The notes: generated from the sequence alone by a model not told the origin. A stretch of 43,471 nucleotides of DNA from CAYZRJ01 sp964480825 (GCA_964480825.1 CAYZRJ010000002.1:1-43471), one strand, 5' to 3'; counted from the first letter of the stretch, positions 1 through 8,088 are shown. A program made the numbers and translations.

Positions 1-95
1 TTACGTGTCATCCATCTTTGATTACGCTATCTATTCTAACGGTGTGATGGATTAAATTACTTTAACCTCTACCTGCGCCTCAAACTTTATGTTAT

Positions 96-101
96 TATAA
101 T
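96..101 (+). promoter_or_regulatory. -10 box of gyrA, leaderless arrangement
   Basis: A perfect TATAAT lies 6 nt before the gyrA ATG, so transcription should begin at or within a base or two of the start codon. No Shine-Dalgarno sequence is present. The -35 region at 17 nt is weak. The rest of 1-107 holds no gene; ATCCATC at 10-16 and GATGGAT at 46-52 form an inverted repeat of unknown role. Confidence 0.55.
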
Positions 102-107
102 TAAACT

Positions 108-2690
108 ATGGTAGAAAAGGTCCACTCAATTAAAGATGCGGTCGAAGAAATAATCCCGGATTCTCAAATAATAAACTCAGATATTACAGTCGAAATGCAA
201 CGCGCATATCTGGATTATGCGATGTCTGTTATCGTCTCGCGTGCTCTGCCGGATGTCAGAGATGGTTTAAAACCGGTTCAACGACGTATTATTTACGCCA
301 TGCAAGATCACGGCATGACGGCATCTGCCAAATTTAATAAATGCGCGACCGTTGTTGGAAACGTAATGAGTAAATATCACCCTCACGGAGATATAGCTAT
401 TTACGATGCCTTAGTTCGAATGGGTCAAGATTTTACTCTACGTTATCCGCTTATACTGCCGCAAGGAAACTTCGGAAGCATTGATGATGATCCTCCGGCT
501 GCAATGCGATATACCGAATGTAAAATGTCTAAAATGGCCGAAGAACTTTATAACGATATAGACAAAAATACCGTAAACATGGAATTAAACGATCTTCAAA
601 ACTACGAACCGGTGTTTTTACCCTCACTTTTACCAAATTTATTGTTAAACGGAGCGGCAGGAATTGCTGTCGGTATGGCTACAAACATACCTCCGCACAA
701 TCTTGGAGAAGTAATTAACGGATTATTATTGTTAATGGATAAAGCCGAAAAAATAGGTACACCGCCCGAAAAAAACGACTTACAACAAGTAGCCAAACCT
801 GCGTTTTCATCAGCGGCAACAGTTGAGGAACTTGTTCAATTTATTAAAGGGCCTGATTTTCCTACCGGAGGTATTATTTACGATCAAAAAGAGATGATTT
901 CTATGTATGCAACCGGCAAGGGTAGGGTAGTAACCCGCGCGAAAATCTCGGTGGAAGAAGGAAAAGGCGGAAAAACAAGATTAATAGTCAGCGAAATTCC
1001 TTATCAGGTATATAAATCAACTTTAATCTCCAAAATTGCAGAGTTGGTAAAAAATAAAAAAATCGAGGGCATTTCGGATTTACGCGACGAATCAAGCAAA
1101 CAGGGCATGAGAATTATGATTGAGCTCAAAAAGGATGCAATTGCCAAAAAGGTCGAAAACCAATTGTACAAATTCACTCCGTTACAAAATACCTTTAACT
1201 CTAACTTTGTCGCGCTTATAGACCGCGAACCAAAACTAATGCCTCTAAAAATGATGTTAGAAGAATTTATCAAACACCGACAAAACATAGTGGTGAGACG
1301 AACACTTTTCTTACTCCAAAAAGCCAAAGACAGAGAACACATACTAAGAGGCTTAAAGATAGCTTTAGATCACTTGGATGAGGTTATAAAGCTCATTAGG
1401 GCAAGCAAAGATGCCGACGATGCCAAATCAAACTTAATAAGTAAATTTAAGTTTAGCGACTTACAAGCTCAAGCCATTTTAGATATGCAACTTAGACGTT
1501 TGGCCGCTCTTGAGCGTAAAAAGATCGAAGACGAACTCGAAGAAGTATTAAAAACAATTCACGGTTTTCAAGAGCTACTCGCGTCACCGAAAAAGATTCT
1601 CGACACGGTAAAAAACGAGCTTCTTGGCATCAGAGAAAAATTTGCAGATGAAAGAAAAACAAAAGTAGTAAAAAGTAAGGTCGGAGAGCTATCAGACGAA
1701 GACATTATGGTTGATGAAACCTGTATTATATCCATTTCGGAAAACGGTTACATAAAACGCATGAAAGAGGATACCTACCGCAAGCAGAGTAGGGGAGGTA
1801 AGGGTGTAACAGGACAATCATTAAAAGAAGAGGACGCGGTAGCGTTTATTAAAATAGTAAATACACATGATTGGACGTTTTTCTTTACCAATACGGGCAA
1901 GGTTTATAAAATGCGCGTGTGGGACATTCCGGAGTCACTGCGAGGCGCTAAAGGAACTCCGCTGGTTAACTTTTTGAGTATGACACAACAAGAACGGGTG
2001 GGAGCATTTTTTACCCTGACTACCGAAACCTTAGAAAACCAAACAGGGTTTGTATTCTTTGTTACACAAAACGGAACCGTCAAAAAAACATCTTTAGAAG
2101 AATACAACAACATAAGATCTTCCGGTATTTTAGCTATAAGACTCGATAAAGAAGACAACTTGATTTTCGCCGGCCTTACAACAGGAAAAGACCACGTTCT
2201 GCTTACTACTTCACAGGGCCAATCAATAAGATTTAACGAAAAGGATATCAGATCAATGGGACGCGCGGCAGGTGGCGTCACGGGCGTAAAACTTAACAAA
2301 AAAGGTGACTCAGTAGTTGGATCGATCATCATACCCAACGGAAGCAACGATTACAGGCTTGTGGCAGTCTCATCTCAGGGCTATGGCAAACAAACCGAGG
2401 TTTCTGAGTACAAAGTACAAAATCGAGGCGGATCAGGAATCTTAACTTACAAAGTTACAGACAAAACAGGTGATTTGGTTGCCGCAAGAGGTATAGGCAA
2501 AAAAGAAAAACCCGATGTTTTGATAGCCACACACAGCGGTAAAGTATTACGAATGACCTCAAAGCAGATTCCTACGTTAGGGCGCGCAACACAGGGCGTG
2601 CGACTAATGAAAATGGACACGGGAGATGCCGTGATTTCAGTAGGGATCATTGATGAACAAGAACAGCTGGCTACCGCGAACGAAGCCTAA
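108..2690 (+). CDS. gyrA: DNA gyrase subunit A
   Basis: This is the breakage-reunion subunit of DNA gyrase, which works as A2B2 with GyrB to introduce negative supercoils using ATP. The N-terminal winged-helix and tower region runs to about residue 500 and carries the active-site tyrosine Y135 in AAMRYTE. The C-terminal beta-pinwheel follows, with a GyrA-box (QSRGGKG, near residue 565) that distinguishes it from ParC. The full length of 860 residues is normal. At the position of E. coli Ser83 there is Ile (I96 in HPHGDIAIYD), a change linked to quinolone resistance in other bacteria. rnhB follows after 3 nt, so the two are probably cotranscribed. Confidence 0.97.
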   Translation: MVEKVHSIKDAVEEIIPDSQIINSDITVEMQRAYLDYAMSVIVSRALPDVRDGLKPVQRRIIYAMQDHGMTASAKFNKCATVVGNVMSKYHPHGDIAIYDALVRMGQDFTLRYPLILPQGNFGSIDDDPPAAMRYTECKMSKMAEELYNDIDKNTVNMELNDLQNYEPVFLPSLLPNLLLNGAAGIAVGMATNIPPHNLGEVINGLLLLMDKAEKIGTPPEKNDLQQVAKPAFSSAATVEELVQFIKGPDFPTGGIIYDQKEMISMYATGKGRVVTRAKISVEEGKGGKTRLIVSEIPYQVYKSTLISKIAELVKNKKIEGISDLRDESSKQGMRIMIELKKDAIAKKVENQLYKFTPLQNTFNSNFVALIDREPKLMPLKMMLEEFIKHRQNIVVRRTLFLLQKAKDREHILRGLKIALDHLDEVIKLIRASKDADDAKSNLISKFKFSDLQAQAILDMQLRRLAALERKKIEDELEEVLKTIHGFQELLASPKKILDTVKNELLGIREKFADERKTKVVKSKVGELSDEDIMVDETCIISISENGYIKRMKEDTYRKQSRGGKGVTGQSLKEEDAVAFIKIVNTHDWTFFFTNTGKVYKMRVWDIPESLRGAKGTPLVNFLSMTQQERVGAFFTLTTETLENQTGFVFFVTQNGTVKKTSLEEYNNIRSSGILAIRLDKEDNLIFAGLTTGKDHVLLTTSQGQSIRFNEKDIRSMGRAAGGVTGVKLNKKGDSVVGSIIIPNGSNDYRLVAVSSQGYGKQTEVSEYKVQNRGGSGILTYKVTDKTGDLVAARGIGKKEKPDVLIATHSGKVLRMTSKQIPTLGRATQGVRLMKMDTGDAVISVGIIDEQEQLATANEA

Positions 2691-2693
2691 TCT

Positions 2694-3341
2694 ATGCTCA
2701 ACAACATCCGATACGAAAAATCTTTGTGGGACAAAGGTATAAGGTATATTGCCGGTGTTGACGAGGTAGGTAGAGGACCGTTGGCCGGACCTTTAGTGGT
2801 TTGCGCAGTTATTTTAGATTTGAATAAGATACGCGTCGCTAATTACGCGGAGCCCTCCATGATTAACGACGTCTATTCACAAATTAAAGACTCAAAAAAG
2901 ATTACAGATAGAAACCGCCGTAAAATAGAACAAAAATTAAAGAACGAGGTAATAACTTACTCGATAGTTAAAATTTCGAATAAAGAGATAGACAAAATTG
3001 GAATAGCAAAGGCCACTCAAAAAGCTTTTTATAACGCGATCACCAAACTTAAAATTCCGGCTGAACATATACTAACTGACATGTTCGCGATAAAAAATCT
3101 TTCTAGTGAAAAACAAACAAATATACCAAAAGGAGATAGTTTAAGTATAACGATAGGGGCGGCTTCAATTATAGCTAAGGTATATCGCGACAACTTAATG
3201 ATCAAATTTCACACGAAGTATCCAAAATACGGTTTTGACCGACACAAAGGCTACGGTACAGCTAAACATATGCAAGCAATTAAAAAAATGGGAATTTGCC
3301 CGATTCATCGTAAATCTTTTGAACCTATAAAATCGATGTAA
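2694..3341 (+). CDS. rnhB: Ribonuclease HII
   Basis: RNase HII cleaves the RNA strand of RNA-DNA hybrids and removes single ribonucleotides from DNA. The N-terminal GVDEVGRGPLAGP block supplies the first acidic pair (D23, E24). Further acidic and lysine positions follow in TDMFAIK and in the SIIAKVYRD helix, which is typical of type 2 enzymes. At 215 residues it is of normal size. It starts 3 nt after the gyrA stop without its own promoter, indicating a gyrA-rnhB operon. It converges on the minus-strand gene that ends at 3346, with only 4 nt between. Confidence 0.95.
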   Translation: MLNNIRYEKSLWDKGIRYIAGVDEVGRGPLAGPLVVCAVILDLNKIRVANYAEPSMINDVYSQIKDSKKITDRNRRKIEQKLKNEVITYSIVKISNKEIDKIGIAKATQKAFYNAITKLKIPAEHILTDMFAIKNLSSEKQTNIPKGDSLSITIGAASIIAKVYRDNLMIKFHTKYPKYGFDRHKGYGTAKHMQAIKKMGICPIHRKSFEPIKSM

Positions 3342-3345
3342 CGTA

Positions 3346-3837
3346 TTATTCGTCTGCGTCCCGTACTATCGACCGTAACACTTCTGCAAACTTTTCGATG
3401 GTTTTATTGTCACAACTGCGCATAAGGTTTAAATCGGTGCCACCAAAACTAAAAAGGTACTTGCGGTTTCCTACTTCGTCATCCTTTCGTTGCCACTGCA
3501 TTTCTTTGTTGTAAGCGACGGGGTTATATTTTATATCAATATATATGGGACCTTTTTCGGTATACACTTTAACATCTCCATCACCCCGCATATCCTCGTC
3601 ATTAGAGGTGTGTTTAGCAGCAATGCCCATTTTTTTCACCAAAGTAGTTATTACAACATATTCAGCGTAAAATCCGGCCTTGTCTCCTCTGTTAGCTAAG
3701 CCGGAATGTGTCCAAGTATCGTAAGACATTGTGCGACCACACTCGTCTAACAAACGATCCGGATAGTCAGTAATCAGCTCGTTTCTATCTAAATCCCGAC
3801 CGGAATCAAATATTGTATTCTCACGCGTGATGTTCAT
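3346..3837 (-). CDS. Putative PD-(D/E)XK-fold nuclease-like protein
   Basis: I do not recognise a named family. The layout resembles a minimal restriction-endonuclease-like core: E59 in a helix (FYAEYVVITTLVKKM), then GDGD at 85-88, and after 13 residues the DIK triad (D101, K103) at the end of a hydrophobic strand. This is the order expected of E...D...(D/E)xK metal sites. No methylase, specificity or integrase gene is adjacent. The reading frame also opens from a TTG at 3864, but the ATG at 3837 is preferred because TATCAT lies 6 nt upstream and would fall inside the coding region otherwise. The promoter overlaps that of the divergent gene at 3883. Nuclease activity is inferred from motif spacing only. 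Confidence 0.6.
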   Translation of the reverse strand: MNITRENTIFDSGRDLDRNELITDYPDRLLDECGRTMSYDTWTHSGLANRGDKAGFYAEYVVITTLVKKMGIAAKHTSNDEDMRGDGDVKVYTEKGPIYIDIKYNPVAYNKEMQWQRKDDEVGNRKYLFSFGGTDLNLMRSCDNKTIEKFAEVLRSIVRDADE

Positions 3838-3842
3838 GTAAT

Positions 3843-3877
3843 TATGATACAATAGGGCATCCAAAAGACCAAGGAGG
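3843..3877. promoter_or_regulatory. Overlapping divergent promoters and strong SD
   Basis: On the plus strand TATGAT (3843-3848) or TACAAT (3848-3853) precedes AAGGAGG (3871-3877), which lies 5 nt before a TTG start at 3883. On the minus strand TATCAT (3844-3849), with TTGGTC (3867-3872) at 17 nt spacing, lies 6 nt before the ATG at 3837. The two -10 boxes occupy the same bases, so the promoters should exclude each other. The plus gene depends on a ribosome binding site and the minus gene appears leaderless. Confidence 0.45.
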
Positions 3878-3882
3878 TTACT

Positions 3883-4140
3883 TTGAGTCAGAATCAGAAC
3901 ACCCGCTTCATTAGGGTTACATTAGCCCCAAAAGATAACAGATCGTTTTATTATATGGTGGACCCCGATGTAACACCTATTCTTATCGCAAAGTTTAACG
4001 CGAAATCTTTCACCAATATGTTTGGAAACGCAGCTGCCGATTGCATGTCGCCGCAACAGTTCGTTGATTGGCTTGAAGATACGTTTGCAGATCGGGTGAA
4101 ATTAATAATTCCGGACATCTCGAAAGACTTGGCCCTGTGA
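3883..4140 (+). CDS. Orphan 85-residue protein, SD-led
   Basis: No family is recognised. The protein is small, soluble, without membrane segments, and ends in a hydrophobic, mildly acidic tail. The start is TTG, fixed by AAGGAGG 5 nt upstream; no better in-frame start is nearby. It has its own promoter region and an intrinsic terminator that overlaps its stop codon, so it is a self-contained transcription unit. It diverges from the nuclease-like gene at 3346-3837 and shares its promoter bases, so a functional link such as control or protection is possible but untested. Confidence 0.75.
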   Translation: MSQNQNTRFIRVTLAPKDNRSFYYMVDPDVTPILIAKFNAKSFTNMFGNAAADCMSPQQFVDWLEDTFADRVKLIIPDISKDLAL

Positions 4141-4168
4141 CAACATTGTTGTTATGGGGCATTTTTTA
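4132..4168 (+). terminator. Intrinsic terminator of the 3883 gene
   Basis: GCCCTGTGACAAC (4132-4144) pairs with GTTGTTATGGGGC (4148-4160) through 13 pairs including three G-U pairs, with an ATT loop, followed by ATTTTTTATT. It overlaps the TGA stop at 4138-4140. The opposite strand lacks a T-run, so it acts on the plus strand only. Confidence 0.85.
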
Positions 4169-5164
4169 TTAAAATAGACTCGAAACTTCACTTTCTTCGG
4201 CATCGACATGGCTATGAAACTTTTTATGGACCTCACGCAACTGTGTGTTAGTAACATGAGTGTAAATTTGGGTAGTTGAAACATTTGAATGTCCCAACAA
4301 CTCTTGAACACTTCTTAAATCAGCGCCCTCACGCAACAAGTCGGTAGCAAAAGTATGACGCAGGGTATGCGGGGTAGCATCGGTCGAGATACCTCCTCGT
4401 TTAACATATTTTTTAACTAATCTCTGAACGCTTCGTGGAGTTAACCTCAAACTTTGACCTTCCATATCGTCAATTTCCATTTTTTTACCCGAATATCTTA
4501 AAAATAATGGTTTATAACTATCGCTTCGAGTTGCAATGTATCTTTTTAACCACGCAATAGCATCGGGGGATAAATACACGACACGAGCCTTTCGTCCTTT
4601 ACCTATCACTGTAAATTCTCCTGAGGATAGGTTAATACTGTCACGATTTAGGCCGACAAGTTCACTTACTCGCAGACCTGTGCTAAAAAACGTTTCCAAA
4701 ATTGCGCGATCCCGCAGACCGGAACGACGATTTAAATCCTGCATCTCAAACAACCTGGTTAATTGGTCCATATTTAAAACTTTTGGAACACGGTCATCGG
4801 ATTTACCCAAAATAATCTGATCGGGAGACATAATTTCAATATCTTGTACAACAATCAAATATTTTAAAAACGCACGCAAAGCCACCAGAAAAGTTTTTTG
4901 AGTTGTACGTTTAAATTCTTGTTGGGACTTACTGCTTATGCGTCGATTTAAATTTAGCCGATACTTATTTACTACGTCCAACTCAATATCCGAAAGCATC
5001 AGGTTATCTTTTTTTAAAAACTCTTTAGCCCAAGTAACAAAGTCTGACAGGTAAAAATGATACATTTTTATGGTATTTTGTGAAAGGTTTTTTTGTATCT
5101 CACAGTGTTCCAAATACTGCAAAACTACGTCTTCGATGGTGGATGACAGTGTTATTTTGCTCAT
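4169..5164 (-). CDS. xerD: Xer-type tyrosine recombinase
   Basis: This is a site-specific recombinase of the XerC/XerD/XerA group, which resolves chromosome dimers at dif and can be used by mobile elements. An N-terminal SAM-like core-binding domain covers about residues 10-110. The catalytic domain has R165 (STGLRVSEL), K189 (IGKGRK), H266 and R269 (HTLRH), H292 (LLGH) and the nucleophile Y301 (IYTH). All six active-site residues are present. It is about 30 residues longer than E. coli XerD, mostly at the C-terminus (to SSLF). TAGACT, preceded by TGA, lies 6 nt before the ATG with no SD. XerC and XerD cannot be told apart; a single Xer acting alone is possible. No integration site or other phage gene is adjacent. 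Confidence 0.92.
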   Translation of the reverse strand: MSKITLSSTIEDVVLQYLEHCEIQKNLSQNTIKMYHFYLSDFVTWAKEFLKKDNLMLSDIELDVVNKYRLNLNRRISSKSQQEFKRTTQKTFLVALRAFLKYLIVVQDIEIMSPDQIILGKSDDRVPKVLNMDQLTRLFEMQDLNRRSGLRDRAILETFFSTGLRVSELVGLNRDSINLSSGEFTVIGKGRKARVVYLSPDAIAWLKRYIATRSDSYKPLFLRYSGKKMEIDDMEGQSLRLTPRSVQRLVKKYVKRGGISTDATPHTLRHTFATDLLREGADLRSVQELLGHSNVSTTQIYTHVTNTQLREVHKKFHSHVDAEESEVSSLF

Positions 5165-5211
5165 GTTAAAAGTCTATCACAATTCTAGAAAAAGCGACGT
5201 CTTGTAATTAT

Positions 5212-5245
5212 AAAAATAGCTCCCGATAATAGAATTCGGAAGCTA
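5212..5245 (-). terminator. Intrinsic terminator of the frameshifted 5603 gene
   Basis: On the minus strand TAGCTTCCGA (5245-5236) pairs with TCGGGAGCTA (5226-5217), ten pairs with one G-U, a 9-nt loop, then TTTTTA. It sits 9 nt after the second-frame TGA at 5254-5256, which supports the view that the two reading frames are parts of one gene. Confidence 0.87.
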
Positions 5246-5253
5246 CTAAATAC

Positions 5254-5603
5254 TCACCTGTCTAAAAACTTCTTAAAGGCAGTTTCAACGTCGTACGCGT
5301 TCCATTCGGGATTGACGTTAAAAGACTTTCCGATACATGCAGAATAAAACCCAACGCCAAGTTTATCATTCAAATAAGCCATCTCGGCAGGGGTTATCCT
5401 AACCTGAACCGCGTAACCATCCTCTGGAGGTTCTTCCCACAGGGACCTAGGGGCGGTTCACACCGAAATGCTACCTTGACAACATAGCAAAATGGCTCCA
5501 GCGAGCCTAATTTGACTCTTGCGTGGTGCACAGTACTGCAGAAAACACCGCGTATCTCCACGATACTCTTATTAACAGTAGTAGCAGTAGTAGCCATACT
5601 CAA
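5254..5603 (-). pseudogene. Orphan SD-led gene split by a -1 frameshift
   Basis: The first frame starts at ATG 5603, 8 nt after AAAGGAGA, and stays open to 5394. The continuation lies in the -1 frame, open from 5457 down to TGA at 5254-5256, and encodes a sensible C-terminus (GYAVQVRITPAEM ... AFKKFLDR). The shift must occur within the 64-nt overlap 5394-5457, which contains CCCC, CCC and GGG runs. The joined product would be about 116 residues with no recognised domain. Promoter, SD and terminator are intact, so it may be a recent mutation, an assembly or sequencing error in a homopolymer, or programmed frameshifting. No canonical slippery heptamer was seen. Confidence 0.7.
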
Positions 5604-5628
5604 ATCTCCTTTTTATTTATGATTTCAA

Positions 5629-5658
5629 TATATACCACATAAACAGCAGATCGGCCAA
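5629..5658 (-). promoter_or_regulatory. Promoter of the frameshifted orphan gene
   Basis: On the minus strand TTGGCC (5658-5653), an 18-nt spacer and TATATA (5634-5629). The -10 box is about 25 nt before the ATG at 5603, leaving room for the AAAGGAGA ribosome binding site. Confidence 0.5.
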
Positions 5659-6201
5659 CAGCGGCCGAGTAGAGAATCGACACCCCGTTGGCTCAAGTAG
5701 ATATTTAACTATAAATAATTAAATGCAAAATAAAAACACAGCGCTAAATATAATATTTTCAACACATGGTTTAGTAGAGTGCTACAAAGTATCAATATTA
5801 TAGACGTCTTTATCTGTATGTTTAACGACTACGTAGAGTTGTTTAAACCGCTAAATCAAATACTACCTAAAATAGCGATATAAAAATCAGAGGGGACAAA
5901 ATTAGAAAATAAATAAACATTAATTAAAAATATAAATATAATTGCCAATTAAAATTACTAATAGAATTTAATTTCCTACATAAAGAGCTCCGGAGATCGA
6001 TCGGGGCCCAACCGCCAAGATACCTCCCCGCATAGATATTTATCCACATTTGCGCGTTATCGAGGATATGACAACCTTACATACAGGAATATTATGACAA
6101 ACCTACCGAAGAAAATACAAAGTCACCTGTCAGTTGCTAACTAATACTGCTATGGGGTGTAGAAAATACGGCGGGCACTCGCCTATTCCCCGCTATAAAG
6201 C
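5659..6201. other. Gene-free AT-rich island with one DnaA box
   Basis: No convincing gene is seen over about 540 bp. About 5700-5980 is extremely AT-rich. Next comes a cluster of short palindromes (GAGCTC, CTCCGGAG, GATCGATC, GGGCCC) near 5980-6010, then an exact DnaA-box consensus TTATCCACA at 6040-6048. A 16-codon frame behind AGGA starts at 6094 but has no other support. Hallmarks of tmRNA, RNase P RNA and SRP RNA were looked for and not found. On the minus strand GCGGG...CCCGC just after the gene ending at 6202 could be a weak terminator. Origin, dif-containing region or unknown RNA are all possible. Confidence 0.4.
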
Positions 6202-7002
6202 TCATTGAAATAGAATTGAAAGTAGAATAAAACCAAGAATAATTGCGATATATTCGAATAATAATCTTTTGTTAATGCTATTTTTTAAAAAACTGCTGGT
6301 ATAGAAAAGGCCGAACATTAATCCTGCAGATGCGGTGAGGCCGCGCAAAAACGATTCCACCGGCAAAAAGGACGTCGCAATTCCTACTACAAAGGTGATA
6401 AAACCCACAAATATAGAAAAAAGAGCTATACCCCCTACCCTAACAGAAACTAAGTTATCCTCGTGCCGATATGACCAAAACTGATAGAGGTTTAATACAC
6501 TGGCTAAAATACCGATAATAAATGTTTGAATAAAAGAATTAGTAGGTATTTTAAATATACCTGCGTATAACGGTATAGACACAACAACCAGCAAAATCTG
6601 ACTCCAGGGCACGGCAGCCCTGTATAAAGGTATGATCTCCTCACGCTCGTTTACAACCAAAAAAATATTATCTACTATGGCGATAATATAAAACATGGTC
6701 GCTGACCCCAACATCATCACGATTTTGAAAATTAGACTAAGATTTGGATAATACTTTAGCGCTAACAAAGTACTGCCTAGCAGATAACCGGGTAAAATTA
6801 GAACCATTACAAAATCTCCCGGATTTTTTCTACCTATATTCGGATAGTGCACAATAAAAGTAGAAACTAATAACAGCGAAAGGCCAATTACAACGCGCAG
6901 GTAAAAAGACGAGTTCCAAAAAACTACCGAAGCCACATAAACGTAAACGGCTATTAACGTCGAGTGGATCATGTATCTATATTTTTTATCCAGTTTAAAC
7001 AT
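6202..7002 (-). CDS. Polytopic membrane protein of unknown function
   Basis: The 266-residue product is almost entirely hydrophobic with about eight predicted transmembrane segments. It opens with a short cytoplasmic stretch (MFKLDKKYRYM), and a loop with NEREEI near residue 120. No catalytic motif or transporter signature is recognised. The start overlaps the 3' end of ruvC by 8 nt, so it is the third gene of a yebC-ruvC-membrane protein operon and translation is probably coupled. Nothing in the sequence links it to recombination; the neighbourhood is the only clue. Confidence 0.85.
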   Translation of the reverse strand: MFKLDKKYRYMIHSTLIAVYVYVASVVFWNSSFYLRVVIGLSLLLVSTFIVHYPNIGRKNPGDFVMVLILPGYLLGSTLLALKYYPNLSLIFKIVMMLGSATMFYIIAIVDNIFLVVNEREEIIPLYRAAVPWSQILLVVVSIPLYAGIFKIPTNSFIQTFIIGILASVLNLYQFWSYRHEDNLVSVRVGGIALFSIFVGFITFVVGIATSFLPVESFLRGLTASAGLMFGLFYTSSFLKNSINKRLLFEYIAIILGFILLSILFQ

Positions 7003-7474
7003 ATTTCTTTTTAATGTAGCAAAGAGCCATAGCTATAGCGTCATTTGCATCATCAGATTTTACTACTTTCTCGTTGCCAAGCAATTTTCGTACGGCTTCT
7101 TGCATGGCCTTTTTATCGGCGCGTCCGTAACCGGTTATTGCGTATTTTGCCTCTAAAGCCGTGTATTCAAAGATTAATAAGTTTTTGTCGGCACCGGCAA
7201 GTAAAGCAACACCGCGAGCCTGTCCCACTGTCATAGCAGTCTTAGCGTTAGAGTTAAAAAATAATTTTTCGATGACCATGATATCGGGTTTGTGTTTATC
7301 TAAAATTCTATGTAAACCTACGTGAAGTGATTTTAAGCGTTTATGCATTTCTTGATCTGCAGGCGTGGTTAAAACATCGGCTTCGACAACTTTGTAATCT
7401 CCGGCTTTGTTTTTTACTCTAACAACACTGTAGCCCATGCGGGCGGTACCGGGGTCAATTCCGAGTATTTTCAT
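6995..7474 (-). CDS. ruvC: Holliday junction resolvase RuvC
   Basis: RuvC is the dimeric endonuclease that cuts Holliday junctions at the end of homologous recombination, normally loaded by RuvAB. The RNase H-like fold is clear: D7 in LGIDPGT, E69 in MVIEKLFF, and the last acidic pair in KSDDANDAIAMAL (D141/D142 and D145). At 159 residues it is near the usual size. Its ATG overlaps the yebC stop codon by one base. yebC-ruvC linkage is common in bacteria; ruvA and ruvB are not in this window. Confidence 0.95.
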   Translation of the reverse strand: MKILGIDPGTARMGYSVVRVKNKAGDYKVVEADVLTTPADQEMHKRLKSLHVGLHRILDKHKPDIMVIEKLFFNSNAKTAMTVGQARGVALLAGADKNLLIFEYTALEAKYAITGYGRADKKAMQEAVRKLLGNEKVVKSDDANDAIAMALCYIKKKYV

Positions 7475-8025
7475 TATTCACCGTGGGGTAAATTAAAATT
7501 TACGTAAATATCCTGAATGTCGTCGTTATCGTCCAAATCGTCTAAAAGCTGAGTTAAAATATGAGCTTGATGGGTGTCGTTAACGTCAATTGAAAAAGAG
7601 GGGTTTTCCGGATCAGTCGCAAAAATGTAAGAGGTACTACCTGCTCCACCTAAAGATCCTCCTAATTTTGAGAAAATCATTCTAATTTCGGATACTGTGC
7701 GATTACGGTTATCCGTTAAACCTTTAATATAAAAAGCCTCACCGTTAGGACCAAAACCTTCGTAAATTACATCATAAAAAGTATTTGCATCGTTATTCTC
7801 GCCGATACCTTTTGCAATTGCGCGGTCTATATTATCTTTTGGCATTCTAGCTTCTCTCGCCTTTTCTAAGGCCAGTCGCAGAGTAGGATTGGCATCGGGG
7901 TCTCCCCCACCCTTCTTTGATGACGAAGTTATGACTTTACTAATTTTTGAAAATATTTTGCTACGTTTTGAGTCGTTTATAGATTTATCTCTTTTTATTG
8001 TTGACCATTTAGAGTGTCCTGACAT
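7474..8025 (-). CDS. yebC: YebC/PmpR-family protein, shortened
   Basis: YebC proteins act in translation of difficult proline stretches or as DNA-binding regulators, depending on the member. The N-terminus is canonical (MSGHSKWSTIKRDK, then ALEKAREARMPKDNIDRAI and YEGFGPNGEAFYIKGLTDNRNRT). The product is only 183 residues against about 240 usual. After LGGAGSTSYIF it jumps to the last part of the fold (DIQDIYVNFNL), so roughly 60 residues of the middle ferredoxin-like domain are missing. First gene of the yebC-ruvC operon, with TATAAT 9 nt before the ATG. Confidence 0.92.
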   Translation of the reverse strand: MSGHSKWSTIKRDKSINDSKRSKIFSKISKVITSSSKKGGGDPDANPTLRLALEKAREARMPKDNIDRAIAKGIGENNDANTFYDVIYEGFGPNGEAFYIKGLTDNRNRTVSEIRMIFSKLGGSLGGAGSTSYIFATDPENPSFSIDVNDTHQAHILTQLLDDLDDNDDIQDIYVNFNLPHGE

Positions 8026-8034
8026 AACGTATTG

Positions 8035-8081
8035 ATTATATCATTATGTCCGTTGACAAACCTCTCAATTTTTGGTTACCT
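8035..8081. promoter_or_regulatory. Divergent promoters of yebC and the TPR gene
   Basis: Minus strand: TGA followed by TATAAT (8040-8035), 9 nt before the yebC ATG. Plus strand: perfect TTGACA (8053-8058), 17-nt spacer, poor -10 box TTACCT (8076-8081), 7 nt before the ATG at 8089. Neither gene has an SD sequence. The plus promoter explains why 8089, not the upstream TTG at 8032, is the likely start. Confidence 0.5.
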
Positions 8082-8088
8082 GATACGC

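Noticed and set aside
6040..6048. Replication origin at the DnaA box
   Set aside because: Only one box was found, no dnaA or dnaN gene is near, and flanking gene orientation does not diverge from this point. Kept only as a possibility in the island entry.
6094..6144. 16-codon frame MTNLPKKIQSHLSVAN behind AGGA
   Set aside because: Too short, with no promoter or terminator of the quality seen at the other small genes.
8032..8088. Longer N-terminus of the TPR protein from TTG 8032
   Set aside because: It contains the TTGACA -35 box and encodes atypical residues; the ATG at 8089 fits the leaderless promoter.
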